DNA from: Pseudomonas gingeri
GTDB taxonomy: Bacteria > Pseudomonadota > Gammaproteobacteria > Pseudomonadales > Pseudomonadaceae
Assembly: GCF_013385425.1 (NCBI RefSeq)
Contig: NZ_JACAQA010000032.1
Location: forward strand, 1-63,789
Direction: 5' to 3'
DNA: 63,789 nt
Each line of letters opens with the position of its first letter. Position 1 is the first letter of the stretch. Positions 10,099 to 18,639 of the stretch are shown one piece after another. Below the pieces are notes generated by a model. It made no database searches, was not told the DNA's origin, and saw nothing but the letters and a program-made list of their open reading frames with translations. The position numbers and the translations under genes were made by a program.

Positions 10099-10392
10099 AT
10101 GCGTTCACTCACCTTATTGTTCATAGCGCTCGCCTGGATCAGCCAGGCCCAGGCCTTCGACCTGACCACCCAGACCCTGGTCGGCAGCGGTTATGTCACC
10201 AGCCAAGTGACCACCGCGCCCTTCGACCGTAAACTGATACTGGCCGCCCAGGATGACGCAGCCGCTTTTGTAGCCAGCGATGGCCAACTGCGCGGCGCGC
10301 AACTGGAGTCGGCCCTGGCGTACCTGCGCCGAACCCAGCCAAAACTTCATGCCAGCGACCTTGAACTGGCCCAGGCAATTCTCGTCCAATAG
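10099..10392 (+). CDS. DUF2388 secreted protein, copy 2
   Basis: A 97-residue paralogue of its neighbours with a signal peptide (MRSLTLLFIALAWISQAQA, then FDLTTQ). The conserved core reads AAQDDAAAFVASDGQLRGAQ, then ASDLELAQAIL. It is shorter than the other copies in the region before the core, lacking the serine/threonine run. The third copy starts 27 bases downstream, suggesting one transcript. Confidence 0.87.
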   Translation: MRSLTLLFIALAWISQAQAFDLTTQTLVGSGYVTSQVTTAPFDRKLILAAQDDAAAFVASDGQLRGAQLESALAYLRRTQPKLHASDLELAQAILVQ

Positions 10393-10419
10393 TCACTTTG
10401 CATTCCCGGAGACCTTTAC

Positions 10420-10740
10420 ATGCGTACCCCCCTGATCGCCGCCGCCCTCGGCCTGCTGTTGCTGACCGACGTGGCTTCGGCGCACACCCTGGTGGCTACC
10501 AGCAATATGCTTGTACGGGCCACGGGCCGTACCCTCGACTTCACCTCGGACACCACCACCTCGATCCGCGACTCGAAAGTGGTCCGGGAAGCCCACGACG
10601 ACGCCGCCAGTTTCGTCGCCAGCCAGGGCGATATCCGTGGGGCCCACCTGGAAGCCGCCTTTGCCGCCTTGCGTACTGAAGTGCCAGGCGCCCGTGACGC
10701 CAGCGATCAAGACCTCGCCGAAGCCATTCTCGCCCTGTGA
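10420..10740 (+). CDS. DUF2388 secreted protein, copy 3
   Basis: A 106-residue paralogue with a signal peptide (MRTPLIAAALGLLLLTDVASA, then HTLVAT). The core reads AHDDAASFVASQGDIRGAHL and ASDQDLAEAIL. A CCGGAG ribosome site lies about ten bases before the ATG. Its TGA stop overlaps the GTG start of the DUF4105 gene (GTGA), so the last two genes are translationally coupled and probably act together. Confidence 0.88.
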   Translation: MRTPLIAAALGLLLLTDVASAHTLVATSNMLVRATGRTLDFTSDTTTSIRDSKVVREAHDDAASFVASQGDIRGAHLEAAFAALRTEVPGARDASDQDLAEAILAL

Positions 10741-12704
10741 GATTACTCACCGGCGGGCTGCTGGCCTGCGCCCTGTTGCTGTTCGGCAACGCGGCCCAGG
10801 CCAGCCTGCAATTGCACCTCAAGACCGAAGGTCTGAGCCCGGCCGAGCAACAGGCCAGCCAAGTGTTGATCGATGAGGCCATGGCCCATCTGCCGCCGCG
10901 TTTTATCGAACAGCTGGACCGCAGCATTGATTTTGTCTGGTCGACCCAGATGCCGGACAACGCCTACGGCGAGGCCTCATTGGTCTCCGAAGTGGACCTC
11001 AATCGCAGGCTGTTGCCCGGCCTGGTGGACGGTTCGGCCGCGACGAAAAAAACCAATCGGTCCCACGGCACCGTGCGCGAGGAAATGCTCGCCACCGTTC
11101 TTCACGAACTGACCCATATTTATGACCGCGCCCGCTTGTGGCCCGACGCCGAACGGACGCTGATCCAGCGCTGCACCCAGCGTGACAGCAATACCGGCCT
11201 GGTCGGCCTGCCCGATCAATGCCGGGGCCAGACCGGCCGACGCTTTACCCTCAGCGATGACCCGCGCCTGCTCGACCTCGCCGGCTGGCCACAAGTGGTC
11301 GGCACCCGTGGCCAGCGGGAACAGCGCAACAGCCAGGTCGTGCGCAGCCCGGATATCTACGAGACCACCAATCCCAAGGAGTTCGTCGCGGTCAATATGG
11401 AGTACTTCCTCCTCGACCCGGCCTACGCCTGTCGCCGTCCGGCACTGTATCGCTACTACCAGGAACGCTTCGGTTGGGCGCCACCGGCCAAGGACAGCTG
11501 CGACCGGGCGTTCCCGTTCCTCAACGCCGGCAATGACTTCGGCAAGACGCCCCTGGGCAAGATCGACCCCGAGCGGGTCTACGAAGTCGACTACCTGCTG
11601 GCCGAAGCCAACCAGAACTGGGTCAGCCGCTGGGGCCACAGCATGCTGCGCCTGGTGATCTGTGCCCCGGGCCGGCCACGGGGGCCGGATTGCCGGCTGG
11701 ATCTGGACCAGCACCTGGTGCTGTCCTATCGCGCTTTCGTCAACGACGTCCAGCTTTCGACCTGGGGTGGGCTGAACGGGGCCTATCCGTCGCGGCTGTT
11801 CGTCTTGCCGCTGTCCCAGGTGATCGACGAATACACCAAGACCGAACTGCGCAGCCTGGCCTCGGTGCCGCTGAAGCTGTCGCGCAAGGAAATCGAGGAA
11901 GTGGTCGAGCATGCCGCCGAAATGCACTGGAGCTACGACGGCAACTACTACTTCATCAGCAACAACTGCGCGGTGGAGACCTTGAAGCTGTTGCGCAGCG
12001 GCAGCGACAACGCCCAGCTCAAGGGCCTGGACAGCATTGTCCCCAATGGTTTGCTGGAGGTACTCAAGGGCCGTGGCCTGGCCGACACCAGCGTGCTCGA
12101 CGATCCCCGTGAGGCCTTGCGCCTGGGTTACCGCTTCGACTCCTACCGGGATCGCTACCAGGCCATGTTCGATGTCTTGAGAAAACAGTTGCCGATCAAG
12201 CAGGAAACCGTCGAGGACTGGTTGTCGCAGCCCGCCGAAGCCCGGCGCCCATGGTTTGCCCAGGCCAACCTGCGGGCCAGCGCGGCCATGCTGTTGTTGG
12301 AGCAGGCGAGCTTTCGCCGACAGTTGCTGCTGGCCCAGGACGAGGTGAAACAGAAGTACCTCGGTGCCCGCGACATCAAGCTCAAGGACAACGACATGGA
12401 CAAGGCCAACCGCACCTTGCAGGAGATCCTTGCCAACAGTGGCTACCTCAGTCGTCCGGCGGAATTGCTCGGCAGCAGCGGCTACGGCTTGCCACAACCG
12501 TCCGAGTGGAAGCGCCTGGAAGCCGAGAGCAGCCAGCGCCAGCAGCAATTGCAACGGCTGACCGGCGACCTCGACAAGGAGATCCGCAAGTTGCTGGACC
12601 CGGCCCGGGAAGCGCAGATCGAGGCCAGCGAAACCAACCTGAAGATGGTCGGCGAACACCTGCGGGCGCTGCACAAGGCGGCGGGCGGGTTGGAGCTGCC
12701 CTGA
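10737..12704 (+). CDS. DUF4105 protein with N-terminal HExxH peptidase-like domain
   Basis: A 655-residue exported protein starting at a GTG that overlaps the preceding stop. A signal peptide (MRLLTGGLLACALLLFGNAAQA) is followed by a region with HELTH at residues 123-127 and a downstream glutamate in NPKEFVAVNMEYFLL (about residue 215), the pattern of a gluzincin-like zinc peptidase. The middle (about 285-440) is the DUF4105 (Lnb N-terminal periplasmic) region, with WGHSMLRLV near 299-307 and ISNNCAVETL near 407-416, a Gly-His and Asn-Cys arrangement. The C-terminal 200 residues are helical and charged. Substrate is unknown. Coupling to the DUF2388 gene suggests a cell-envelope function. Confidence 0.85.
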   Translation: MRLLTGGLLACALLLFGNAAQASLQLHLKTEGLSPAEQQASQVLIDEAMAHLPPRFIEQLDRSIDFVWSTQMPDNAYGEASLVSEVDLNRRLLPGLVDGSAATKKTNRSHGTVREEMLATVLHELTHIYDRARLWPDAERTLIQRCTQRDSNTGLVGLPDQCRGQTGRRFTLSDDPRLLDLAGWPQVVGTRGQREQRNSQVVRSPDIYETTNPKEFVAVNMEYFLLDPAYACRRPALYRYYQERFGWAPPAKDSCDRAFPFLNAGNDFGKTPLGKIDPERVYEVDYLLAEANQNWVSRWGHSMLRLVICAPGRPRGPDCRLDLDQHLVLSYRAFVNDVQLSTWGGLNGAYPSRLFVLPLSQVIDEYTKTELRSLASVPLKLSRKEIEEVVEHAAEMHWSYDGNYYFISNNCAVETLKLLRSGSDNAQLKGLDSIVPNGLLEVLKGRGLADTSVLDDPREALRLGYRFDSYRDRYQAMFDVLRKQLPIKQETVEDWLSQPAEARRPWFAQANLRASAAMLLLEQASFRRQLLLAQDEVKQKYLGARDIKLKDNDMDKANRTLQEILANSGYLSRPAELLGSSGYGLPQPSEWKRLEAESSQRQQQLQRLTGDLDKEIRKLLDPAREAQIEASETNLKMVGEHLRALHKAAGGLELP

Positions 12705-12993
12705 CCGCGCAGCTCGACGACGCCTCCACAGTTTTTTCTCCCCCAAGCCGCCAGCGAAAGCTGGCTGAAAGCTTGCCCCTTTAGCATCACCTCACCGCCG
12801 GCACCAGACCGGTCGGCCGTGGCGCGTCTTGAAGACGCTCGACGGCCCCTTCACAACAATAAGATGGTGATACCGATGTCCGCTACGACCCGCCTGTTCG
12901 CTGCAACTCCGTTCGTCCCTTTCGCGCCGCTCGCCCAGCACTGACCCCAGTCGCTTCGCCTTTCCCCAGCCGCGTTACGCCCGGAGCCTCCCC
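12705..12993. promoter_or_regulatory. Upstream region of the citrate transporter with a possible Crc/Hfq site and leader peptide
   Basis: This interval holds AACAATAA at 12855-12862, an exact match to the AANAANAA catabolite-activity motif bound by Hfq/Crc in Pseudomonas. It is immediately followed by ATG at 12864, opening a 26-codon frame (MVIPMSATTRLFAATPFVPF, ending in APLAQH) that stops at 12944, 49 bases before the citrate transporter ATG. Whether the leader is translated is not known. Confidence 0.35.
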
Positions 12994-14301
12994 ATGCTGA
13001 CTTTCCTTGGCTTTGCCATGGTCATTACCTTCATGTACCTGATCATGACCAAGCGCCTGTCCGCGCTGATCGCCCTGATCATCGTACCCATTGTCTTCGC
13101 CCTGTTCGGCGGCTTTGCCGCGGGGATCGGCAAGATGATGATCGACGGCATCACCAAGCTCGCGCCCACCGGCGTGATGCTGATGTTCGCCATCCTGTAT
13201 TTCGCCCTGATGATCGACTCCGGCCTGTTCGACCCGGCCGTGCGCAAGATCCTCAAGCTGGTCAAGGGCGACCCGCTGAAAGTCTCGGTGGGCACCGCCG
13301 TGCTGGCCCTGGTGGTGTCCCTCGACGGGGACGGCGCCACCACCTATATGATCTGCGTCGCCGCCATGCTGCCGCTGTACAGCCGCATCGGCATGAGCCC
13401 GCGGATCATGGCCGGGCTGATCATCCTCGCCGGCGGGGTGATGAACATGACCCCCTGGGGCGGCCCGACCGCCCGTGCCGCCAGCGCGCTGCACGTCGAC
13501 CCCTCGGATATCTTCGTGCCGATGATCCCGGCCATGCTCGCGGGAGTGCTGGCGATCCTGGCCATCGCCTACTTCTATGGCCTGCGCGAGCGAGCACGCC
13601 TGGGCGAACTGCATGTTGTCGGCGATGAAGTCGACCACAGCGAAATCAGCGTCTCGCAATACCCCGACGCCCGCCGGCCGAAACTGATCCTGTTCAACGG
13701 CGCCCTGACCATCGCCCTGATGGGCGCGCTGATCGCCGGTCTCCTGCCGTTGCCGGTGCTGTTCATGGTGGCGTTCAGTATCGCCATGATCGTCAACTAT
13801 CCCTGCCTGCAACAGCAGAAGGAGCGCGTCGCCGCCCACGCCGGCAGTGTGCTGGCAGTGGTCGGGCTGATCTTCGCCGCCGGGATCTTCACCGGTATCC
13901 TGTCCGGCACCGGCATGGTCGACGCCATGTCCAAGAGCCTGCTGGCGGTGATCCCGCCGGCACTCGGCCCTTACCTGGCGCCGATTACCGCGCTGGTGAG
14001 CATGCCGTTCACCTTTTTCATGTCCAATGACGCCTTCTACTATGGCGTGCTGCCGGTACTGGCCGAAGCCGCCAGCCATTACGGCATCAGCGCGGTGGAA
14101 ATGGCCCGTGCCTCGATCGTCGGCCAGCCCGTCCACCTGTTGAGCCCGCTGGTGCCCTCGACCTACCTGCTGGTGGCCCTGGCCGGTATCGAGTTCGGCG
14201 ATCACCAGCGCTTCACCCTCAAGTGGGCGGTGCTGGTGTGCCTGTGCATCCTGCTGGCCGCCTTGTTGCTGGGGACCTTTCCGCTGTACGGCAGTCTATA
14301 A
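12994..14301 (+). CDS. CitMHS-family citrate/metal-citrate transporter
   Basis: A 435-residue inner-membrane carrier with about twelve hydrophobic segments. It belongs to the CitMHS family (proton-coupled uptake of divalent-metal citrate complexes, as in Bacillus CitM/CitH). Seen are the conserved SLDGDGATTYMICVAAMLPL and NMTPWGGPTARAASAL segments in the first half and PFTFFMSNDAFYYGVLPVLAE in the second, the two pseudo-repeats that form the substrate site. Length is typical. The start is ATG with CCGGAG upstream. A possible Crc-controlled leader lies upstream. The preferred metal cannot be read from the sequence. Confidence 0.93.
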   Translation: MLTFLGFAMVITFMYLIMTKRLSALIALIIVPIVFALFGGFAAGIGKMMIDGITKLAPTGVMLMFAILYFALMIDSGLFDPAVRKILKLVKGDPLKVSVGTAVLALVVSLDGDGATTYMICVAAMLPLYSRIGMSPRIMAGLIILAGGVMNMTPWGGPTARAASALHVDPSDIFVPMIPAMLAGVLAILAIAYFYGLRERARLGELHVVGDEVDHSEISVSQYPDARRPKLILFNGALTIALMGALIAGLLPLPVLFMVAFSIAMIVNYPCLQQQKERVAAHAGSVLAVVGLIFAAGIFTGILSGTGMVDAMSKSLLAVIPPALGPYLAPITALVSMPFTFFMSNDAFYYGVLPVLAEAASHYGISAVEMARASIVGQPVHLLSPLVPSTYLLVALAGIEFGDHQRFTLKWAVLVCLCILLAALLLGTFPLYGSL

Positions 14302-14322
14302 GGCAATGATTCACTGTCGCGT

Positions 14323-14355
14323 CGGCGCCGGACTTCAGAAGCTGAAGCCCGGCGC
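14323..14355 (+). terminator. GC-rich hairpin between citrate transporter and TerC gene
   Basis: GGCGCCGG-ACTTC pairs with GAAG-CCCGGCGCC around a small loop. There is no T-run, so it may be an attenuating or processing structure rather than a full terminator. Confidence 0.4.
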
Positions 14356-14390
14356 CGATACGGCTCAAATACTCGTTCAAAGGAATAGAT

Positions 14391-15158
14391 ATGGATTGGC
14401 TGACCAACCCGGAAATCTGGGTGGCCTTTTTCACCCTGACCGCCCTGGAGATTGTCCTGGGCATCGACAACATCATCATGATCTCGATCCTGGTCAGCCG
14501 CATGCCCCGGCACATGCAGCAGCGCACGCGGATCTTCGGCCTGGCCCTGGCGATGGTCACGCGGATCCTGCTGTTGCTGTCGATCACCTGGGTCATGCGC
14601 CTGACCGACGACCTGTTCGTGGTCTTCGGCCAGGGTATTTCCGGACGTGACCTGATCCTGTTCTTCGGCGGCCTGTTCCTGCTGTGGAAAAGCTCCCAGG
14701 AGATCTACCACGGCATGGAAGGCGAGGAAGAAGCCGGCGAAGGGCCGAAAGGCAAGGGCGGCAACTTCCTCTACACCATCATCCAGATCGCCATTATCGA
14801 CATCGTGTTCTCCCTCGACTCGGTGATTACCGCCGTGGGCATGGTCTCCCATGTGCCGGTGATGATCGCGGCGATCGTGGTGGCGGTGCTGGTGATGATG
14901 CTGGCCTCGAAGACCATCGGCGACTTTATCGACAAGCACCCGTCGCTGAAGATGCTCGCGCTGTCGTTCCTGATCGTGGTCGGCACCGTGCTGATCGCCG
15001 AAGCCTTCGATGTGCATGTGCCCAAGGGCTATGTCTACTTCGCCATGGCCTTCTCCCTGGCGGTGGAAGCGATCAACATCAAGATGCGTACCGCTATGCA
15101 GAAAAAGAAGCAGGAACACGAAGCCGGGGAACGACACAAGGATGTGGCGGGTCAATAA
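14391..15158 (+). CDS. TerC-family integral membrane protein
   Basis: A 255-residue membrane protein with about seven helices. The two family signatures with membrane-embedded acids are present: LEIVLGIDNIIMISILVSRM near residues 16-35 and IIDIVFSLDSVITAVGM near 133-149. Family members export manganese or act with exoenzyme metalation, and some are linked to tellurite resistance. No tellurite operon is nearby. It is preceded by AAGGA and an upstream hairpin (about 14323-14355) that could end the citrate-transporter transcript. Confidence 0.9.
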   Translation: MDWLTNPEIWVAFFTLTALEIVLGIDNIIMISILVSRMPRHMQQRTRIFGLALAMVTRILLLLSITWVMRLTDDLFVVFGQGISGRDLILFFGGLFLLWKSSQEIYHGMEGEEEAGEGPKGKGGNFLYTIIQIAIIDIVFSLDSVITAVGMVSHVPVMIAAIVVAVLVMMLASKTIGDFIDKHPSLKMLALSFLIVVGTVLIAEAFDVHVPKGYVYFAMAFSLAVEAINIKMRTAMQKKKQEHEAGERHKDVAGQ

Positions 15159-15363
15159 CCCTGAACGGTGGGGGCCGGAAAACCGGTTCCCACGACGCCT
15201 TATGAAAATATGACATTTTTGTTTCAAGCCCGGCGCCGGTCATGCGATGCTGGCGCTCGGCCAAATAGCCAACTACAGCTTAAGGACAAGTCGTAGAAAA
15301 AAGGCGAACCGTCACAATCCGAACTTGCCCCCATGGGGCACCCGTCATGCCAGGGGGCCGTCC

Positions 15364-17022
15364 ATGCTGACCCTGCTCAATCTGCTTTCCGCCGTGACCC
15401 TGCTGATCTGGGGCACGCACATCGTCCGTACCGGCATCCTGCGGGTCTACGGTTCACACCTGCGCCACGTCATCGGCCGCAATATGTCCAAGCGTCCGCT
15501 GGCCTTTGTCGCCGGGATCCTGGTCACCGCCATGGTCCAGAGCAGCAATGCCACTGCCATGCTGGTCACCTCCTTCGTCGGCCAGGGCCTGATGACCCTG
15601 ACCCCGGCGCTGGCGGTGATGCTCGGCGCCGACGTCGGTACCGCGCTGATGGCCCGGGTGCTGACCTTCGACCTGTCCTGGCTGTCGCCGCTATTGATCT
15701 TCATCGGGGTGATCTTTTTCCTCTCGCGCAAGCAGACCCGCGCCGGCCAGCTCGGTCGCGTGGGCATCGGCCTGGGACTGATCATCCTCGCCCTGCAACT
15801 GATCGTCGAAGCCGCCGCGCCCATCACCCACGCCCAGGGGGTGAAGGTGATGTTCGCCTCCCTGACCGGCGATATCCTTCTCGATGCCCTGGTCGGCGCG
15901 CTGTTTGCCATGGTCTCCTATTCCAGTCTCGCCGCCGTGCTGCTGACCGCGACCCTGGCCGGCGCCGACGTGATCAGCCTGCCGGTGGCCATCGGCCTGG
16001 TGATCGGCGCGAACATCGGCAGCGGCGTGCTGGCCTTCCTCGGCACCAGCATGCAGAACGCCGCCGGCCGCCAGGTGGCCCTCGGCAGCCTGCTGTACAA
16101 GCTGATCGGCCTGCTGCTGATCATCCCGGCGCTGACCCCGCTGGCACACTGGCTCGATGGCCTCGAGTACAGCCCCCAGGAAATCGTGATCGGCTTCCAC
16201 CTGCTCTACAACACCGCGCGCTGCGTCTTGCTGCTGCCCAGTGTCGGCCCGATGGCCCGGGTCTGTGCCTGGCTGCTGCCGGAACGGCCCGAGGTCAACG
16301 GCAAGGCCAAGCCCCGTCATCTCGACCCCGCCGCCCTCGACACACCGAGCCTGGCGCTGTCCAACGCCGTACGGGAAACCCTGCGCATCGGCGACCTGAT
16401 CGACAGCATGCTCGACGCCATGCTCAATGTGCTCAACGGCAAGCAGACCGCCGTGGCCATCGAGATACGTCGTCTGTGCGACGATGTCGAGGTGCTTTGC
16501 AGCGCGGTCAAACTCTACCTGGCGCAGATGCCCCGGGAAGACCTCGGCGAACAGGACAGCCGGCGCTGGGCGGAAATCATTGAACTGGCGGTCAACCTGA
16601 AGCTGGCCGCCGACCTGATCGAGCAGATGCTGCGCAAGGTGCAGCGGCAGAAGACCTCGCAGCGCCGCTCGTTTTCCGAGGACGGCCTGGAAGAGCTCGC
16701 CGGGCTGCACCGGCAATTGATCGACAACCTGCGCCTGGGCCTCACGGTGTTCCTCGGGGCCGATCCCCAGACCGCCCGGCAACTGCTGCGAGAAAAGCGT
16801 CGTTTCCGCGCCCAGGAACGGCGCCTGGCCCACGCCCACGTCAGTCGCCTGCAGCGCGGCGTGGTGCAGAGCCTGGAAACCAGTTCGCTGCATCTGGAGC
16901 TGATTGCCGACATGAAACGCCTGAATTCGTTATTCTGCGGCAGCGCCTATGCGGTGCTGGAAACCGCCGAGACCGGCGCCCTGGCCTCGGAAGAACTCGA
17001 CGACATCAGCCAATCGTCTTGA
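15364..17022 (+). CDS. Na/Pi-cotransporter family protein with PhoU-like C-terminus
   Basis: A 552-residue protein from the ATG at 15364 (MLTLLNLLSAVTLLIWG). An in-frame upstream codon at 15247 would add a charged, unlikely leader. The first 330 residues contain two Na/Pi cotransporter repeats with the QSSNATAMLVTSFVGQGLM and VSYSSLAAVLLTATLAG motifs (glutamine/serine-rich re-entrant loops). The C-terminal 220 residues are charged and helical, resembling a PhoU-like regulatory domain. It likely moves phosphate or a related anion with sodium. It is followed after about 50 bases by the M16 peptidase gene. Confidence 0.9.
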   Translation: MLTLLNLLSAVTLLIWGTHIVRTGILRVYGSHLRHVIGRNMSKRPLAFVAGILVTAMVQSSNATAMLVTSFVGQGLMTLTPALAVMLGADVGTALMARVLTFDLSWLSPLLIFIGVIFFLSRKQTRAGQLGRVGIGLGLIILALQLIVEAAAPITHAQGVKVMFASLTGDILLDALVGALFAMVSYSSLAAVLLTATLAGADVISLPVAIGLVIGANIGSGVLAFLGTSMQNAAGRQVALGSLLYKLIGLLLIIPALTPLAHWLDGLEYSPQEIVIGFHLLYNTARCVLLLPSVGPMARVCAWLLPERPEVNGKAKPRHLDPAALDTPSLALSNAVRETLRIGDLIDSMLDAMLNVLNGKQTAVAIEIRRLCDDVEVLCSAVKLYLAQMPREDLGEQDSRRWAEIIELAVNLKLAADLIEQMLRKVQRQKTSQRRSFSEDGLEELAGLHRQLIDNLRLGLTVFLGADPQTARQLLREKRRFRAQERRLAHAHVSRLQRGVVQSLETSSLHLELIADMKRLNSLFCGSAYAVLETAETGALASEELDDISQSS

Positions 17023-17077
17023 ACGTCCATGGTTGCACCGTTGTCTGTGCGTAGGACCCCGCCTTCGGAAAATGGTT

Positions 17078-18454
17078 ATGCGTTGCCTGCTGTTCGCCTG
17101 CCTGCTGCTCAATACCCTGCACGCCGCCGCCCTCGATCGCTTCCAGGTCGAGGGTTATCAATTGCCCAACGGCCTGCAACTGCTGCTCAAACCCGGCAGC
17201 GAACGCGGCCACGTGGCGATCCGCCTGGTGGTGGGGGTCGGGTTCGACGATTTCTCCTGTGCCGACAAGGAACTGCCACACCTGCTCGAACACCTGTTGT
17301 TCAGTGGCGTCGACGCCAGCGGTGAAGGCGGCCTGGAAGAACGCATGCAGGCCCTGGGTGGCGAATGGAACGCCTACACCAGCAACGCCGACACCACCTT
17401 CGTGATCGAGGCCCCGGCCGCCAACCAGCGCAAGATTCTCGACCTGCTGCTGGAGATCCTCACCCGTACCGAGCTCAGCGACAACGCCATCACCGCCGCC
17501 AAACAGGTGGTGGAGCGCGAGGAGGGCGGCCATTACTCGCACTTGCAGCGCTGGCTGGACCGCCAGGACTTCGGTCACAACGCCAGCAACCAGCTGGCGG
17601 TGGAGCTGGGACTCAAATGCGCCGAGCGCGCCGATGTCCAGCACCTGACCCGGGAGCAGTTGGAGGCCGTGCGCAAGAACTGGTACGCGCCGAACAATAT
17701 GACCCTGATCATGGTCGGCGAGCTTGATCGCCTGCTCCCGGCCTACCTGGACCGGGCCTTCGGCGCCCTGGCACCGATCGAGCCCAATGACCACCTGCCG
17801 CTGCCGGAAATCCATGACCAGGCCGCCGCCGCGCAACGCGACCTGCCACGCGGCTGGGTCGGCAACGGGGCGAAAATCCACTGGCTGTTTCCGGAGCCGG
17901 CGCTGGAAGGGCTGCCCGACGAAACCTTCGATCTGCTCAAGGACTATCTGGACTGGGCGCTGTATCGGCATTTGCGCCTGGACCACGGCCTGTCCTATGG
18001 GCCGTGGAGCGAACGCGAAGTGCTGGGCGGCGTCGGCTTCTTCAGCGTCAACGCCGATGTCGAACGCGATAATCTGGACGACGCCCGACAGGTGCTCGAA
18101 GCGCTCAGGGCCCGCCTGCTCAAGGACGGCCTCGACCCGGACACCTTCGCCCGCCTGCAACAAGCCGCCATTGCCCGCCAGGCCTGGGCGGTGCAGGGCA
18201 ACAGTGCCCTGGCCGACTATTACTGGGGGGCGCTGGGCGACTACGAGGACGGCCATTTTGCCGACCCGGCCCAGGCCCTGCGGGCGGTGACGCTGGCGGA
18301 TGCCAACCAGGCGCTGCGCCAGTTGTTCAAGCAGCCGGGCTACCTGCGGATCGAAAAACCGCTGCTCAGCGATGAACAGCTGATCGGCCTGGGCGCCGCC
18401 CTCGCGGGCTTGCTGCTGATCGGGCTGCTGGGTTGGCGGGCTTATCGACGCTAG
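17078..18454 (+). CDS. M16-family zinc peptidase-like protein, membrane-anchored
   Basis: A 458-residue protein from the ATG at 17078 (an ATG two codons earlier, at 17072, is equally possible). A signal peptide (MRCLLFACLLLNTLHAAA) is followed by the inverted zinc motif HLLEH at residues 68-72 (ELPHLLEHLLFSG), and a downstream acidic segment VVEREEGG supplies the expected third ligand. The C-terminal half carries the second M16 lobe with R/Y-rich LDHGLSYGPWSERE. A hydrophobic helix ending in RAYRR at the extreme C-terminus probably anchors it in the inner membrane with the domain in the periplasm. It has one M16 unit rather than two. Confidence 0.87.
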   Translation: MRCLLFACLLLNTLHAAALDRFQVEGYQLPNGLQLLLKPGSERGHVAIRLVVGVGFDDFSCADKELPHLLEHLLFSGVDASGEGGLEERMQALGGEWNAYTSNADTTFVIEAPAANQRKILDLLLEILTRTELSDNAITAAKQVVEREEGGHYSHLQRWLDRQDFGHNASNQLAVELGLKCAERADVQHLTREQLEAVRKNWYAPNNMTLIMVGELDRLLPAYLDRAFGALAPIEPNDHLPLPEIHDQAAAAQRDLPRGWVGNGAKIHWLFPEPALEGLPDETFDLLKDYLDWALYRHLRLDHGLSYGPWSEREVLGGVGFFSVNADVERDNLDDARQVLEALRARLLKDGLDPDTFARLQQAAIARQAWAVQGNSALADYYWGALGDYEDGHFADPAQALRAVTLADANQALRQLFKQPGYLRIEKPLLSDEQLIGLGAALAGLLLIGLLGWRAYRR

Positions 18455-18469
18455 ACCGCGTTATCGTTC

Positions 18470-18560
18470 ATCGCGAGCAAGCTTGCTCCTACAGGATTTG
18501 TGTCGTGCCCGGGCTTTGCGTACGACGCGAGTCCTGTAGGAGCAAGCTTGCTCGCGATGG
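18470..18560. repeat. REP pair (BIME)
   Basis: ATCGCGAGCAAGCTTGCTCC at about 18470-18489 is mirrored at 18538-18557 by GGAGCAAGCTTGCTCGCGAT. Both arms extend through a shared CTACAGGA/TCCTGTAG, with about 40 bases between. It is a typical Pseudomonas inverted REP pair between an upstream stop and the next gene. Confidence 0.9.
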
Positions 18561-18639
18561 GGCCACCACAAACACGACTAATCGCGCCTGAAACGGTATT
18601 GTGTCGCGATCTTTCAACTGCCTGACTGTGAACTGCCGA

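Noticed and set aside
10977..12746. A 589-residue minus-strand frame opposite the DUF4105 gene
   Set aside because: Antisense to a gene with signal peptide and conserved motifs; no start or domain supports it.
14310..14390. Hairpin before TerC as a yybP-ykoY manganese riboswitch
   Set aside because: The interval is only 89 bases and I could not find the conserved loop sequences of that riboswitch; only a simple GC-rich hairpin is present.
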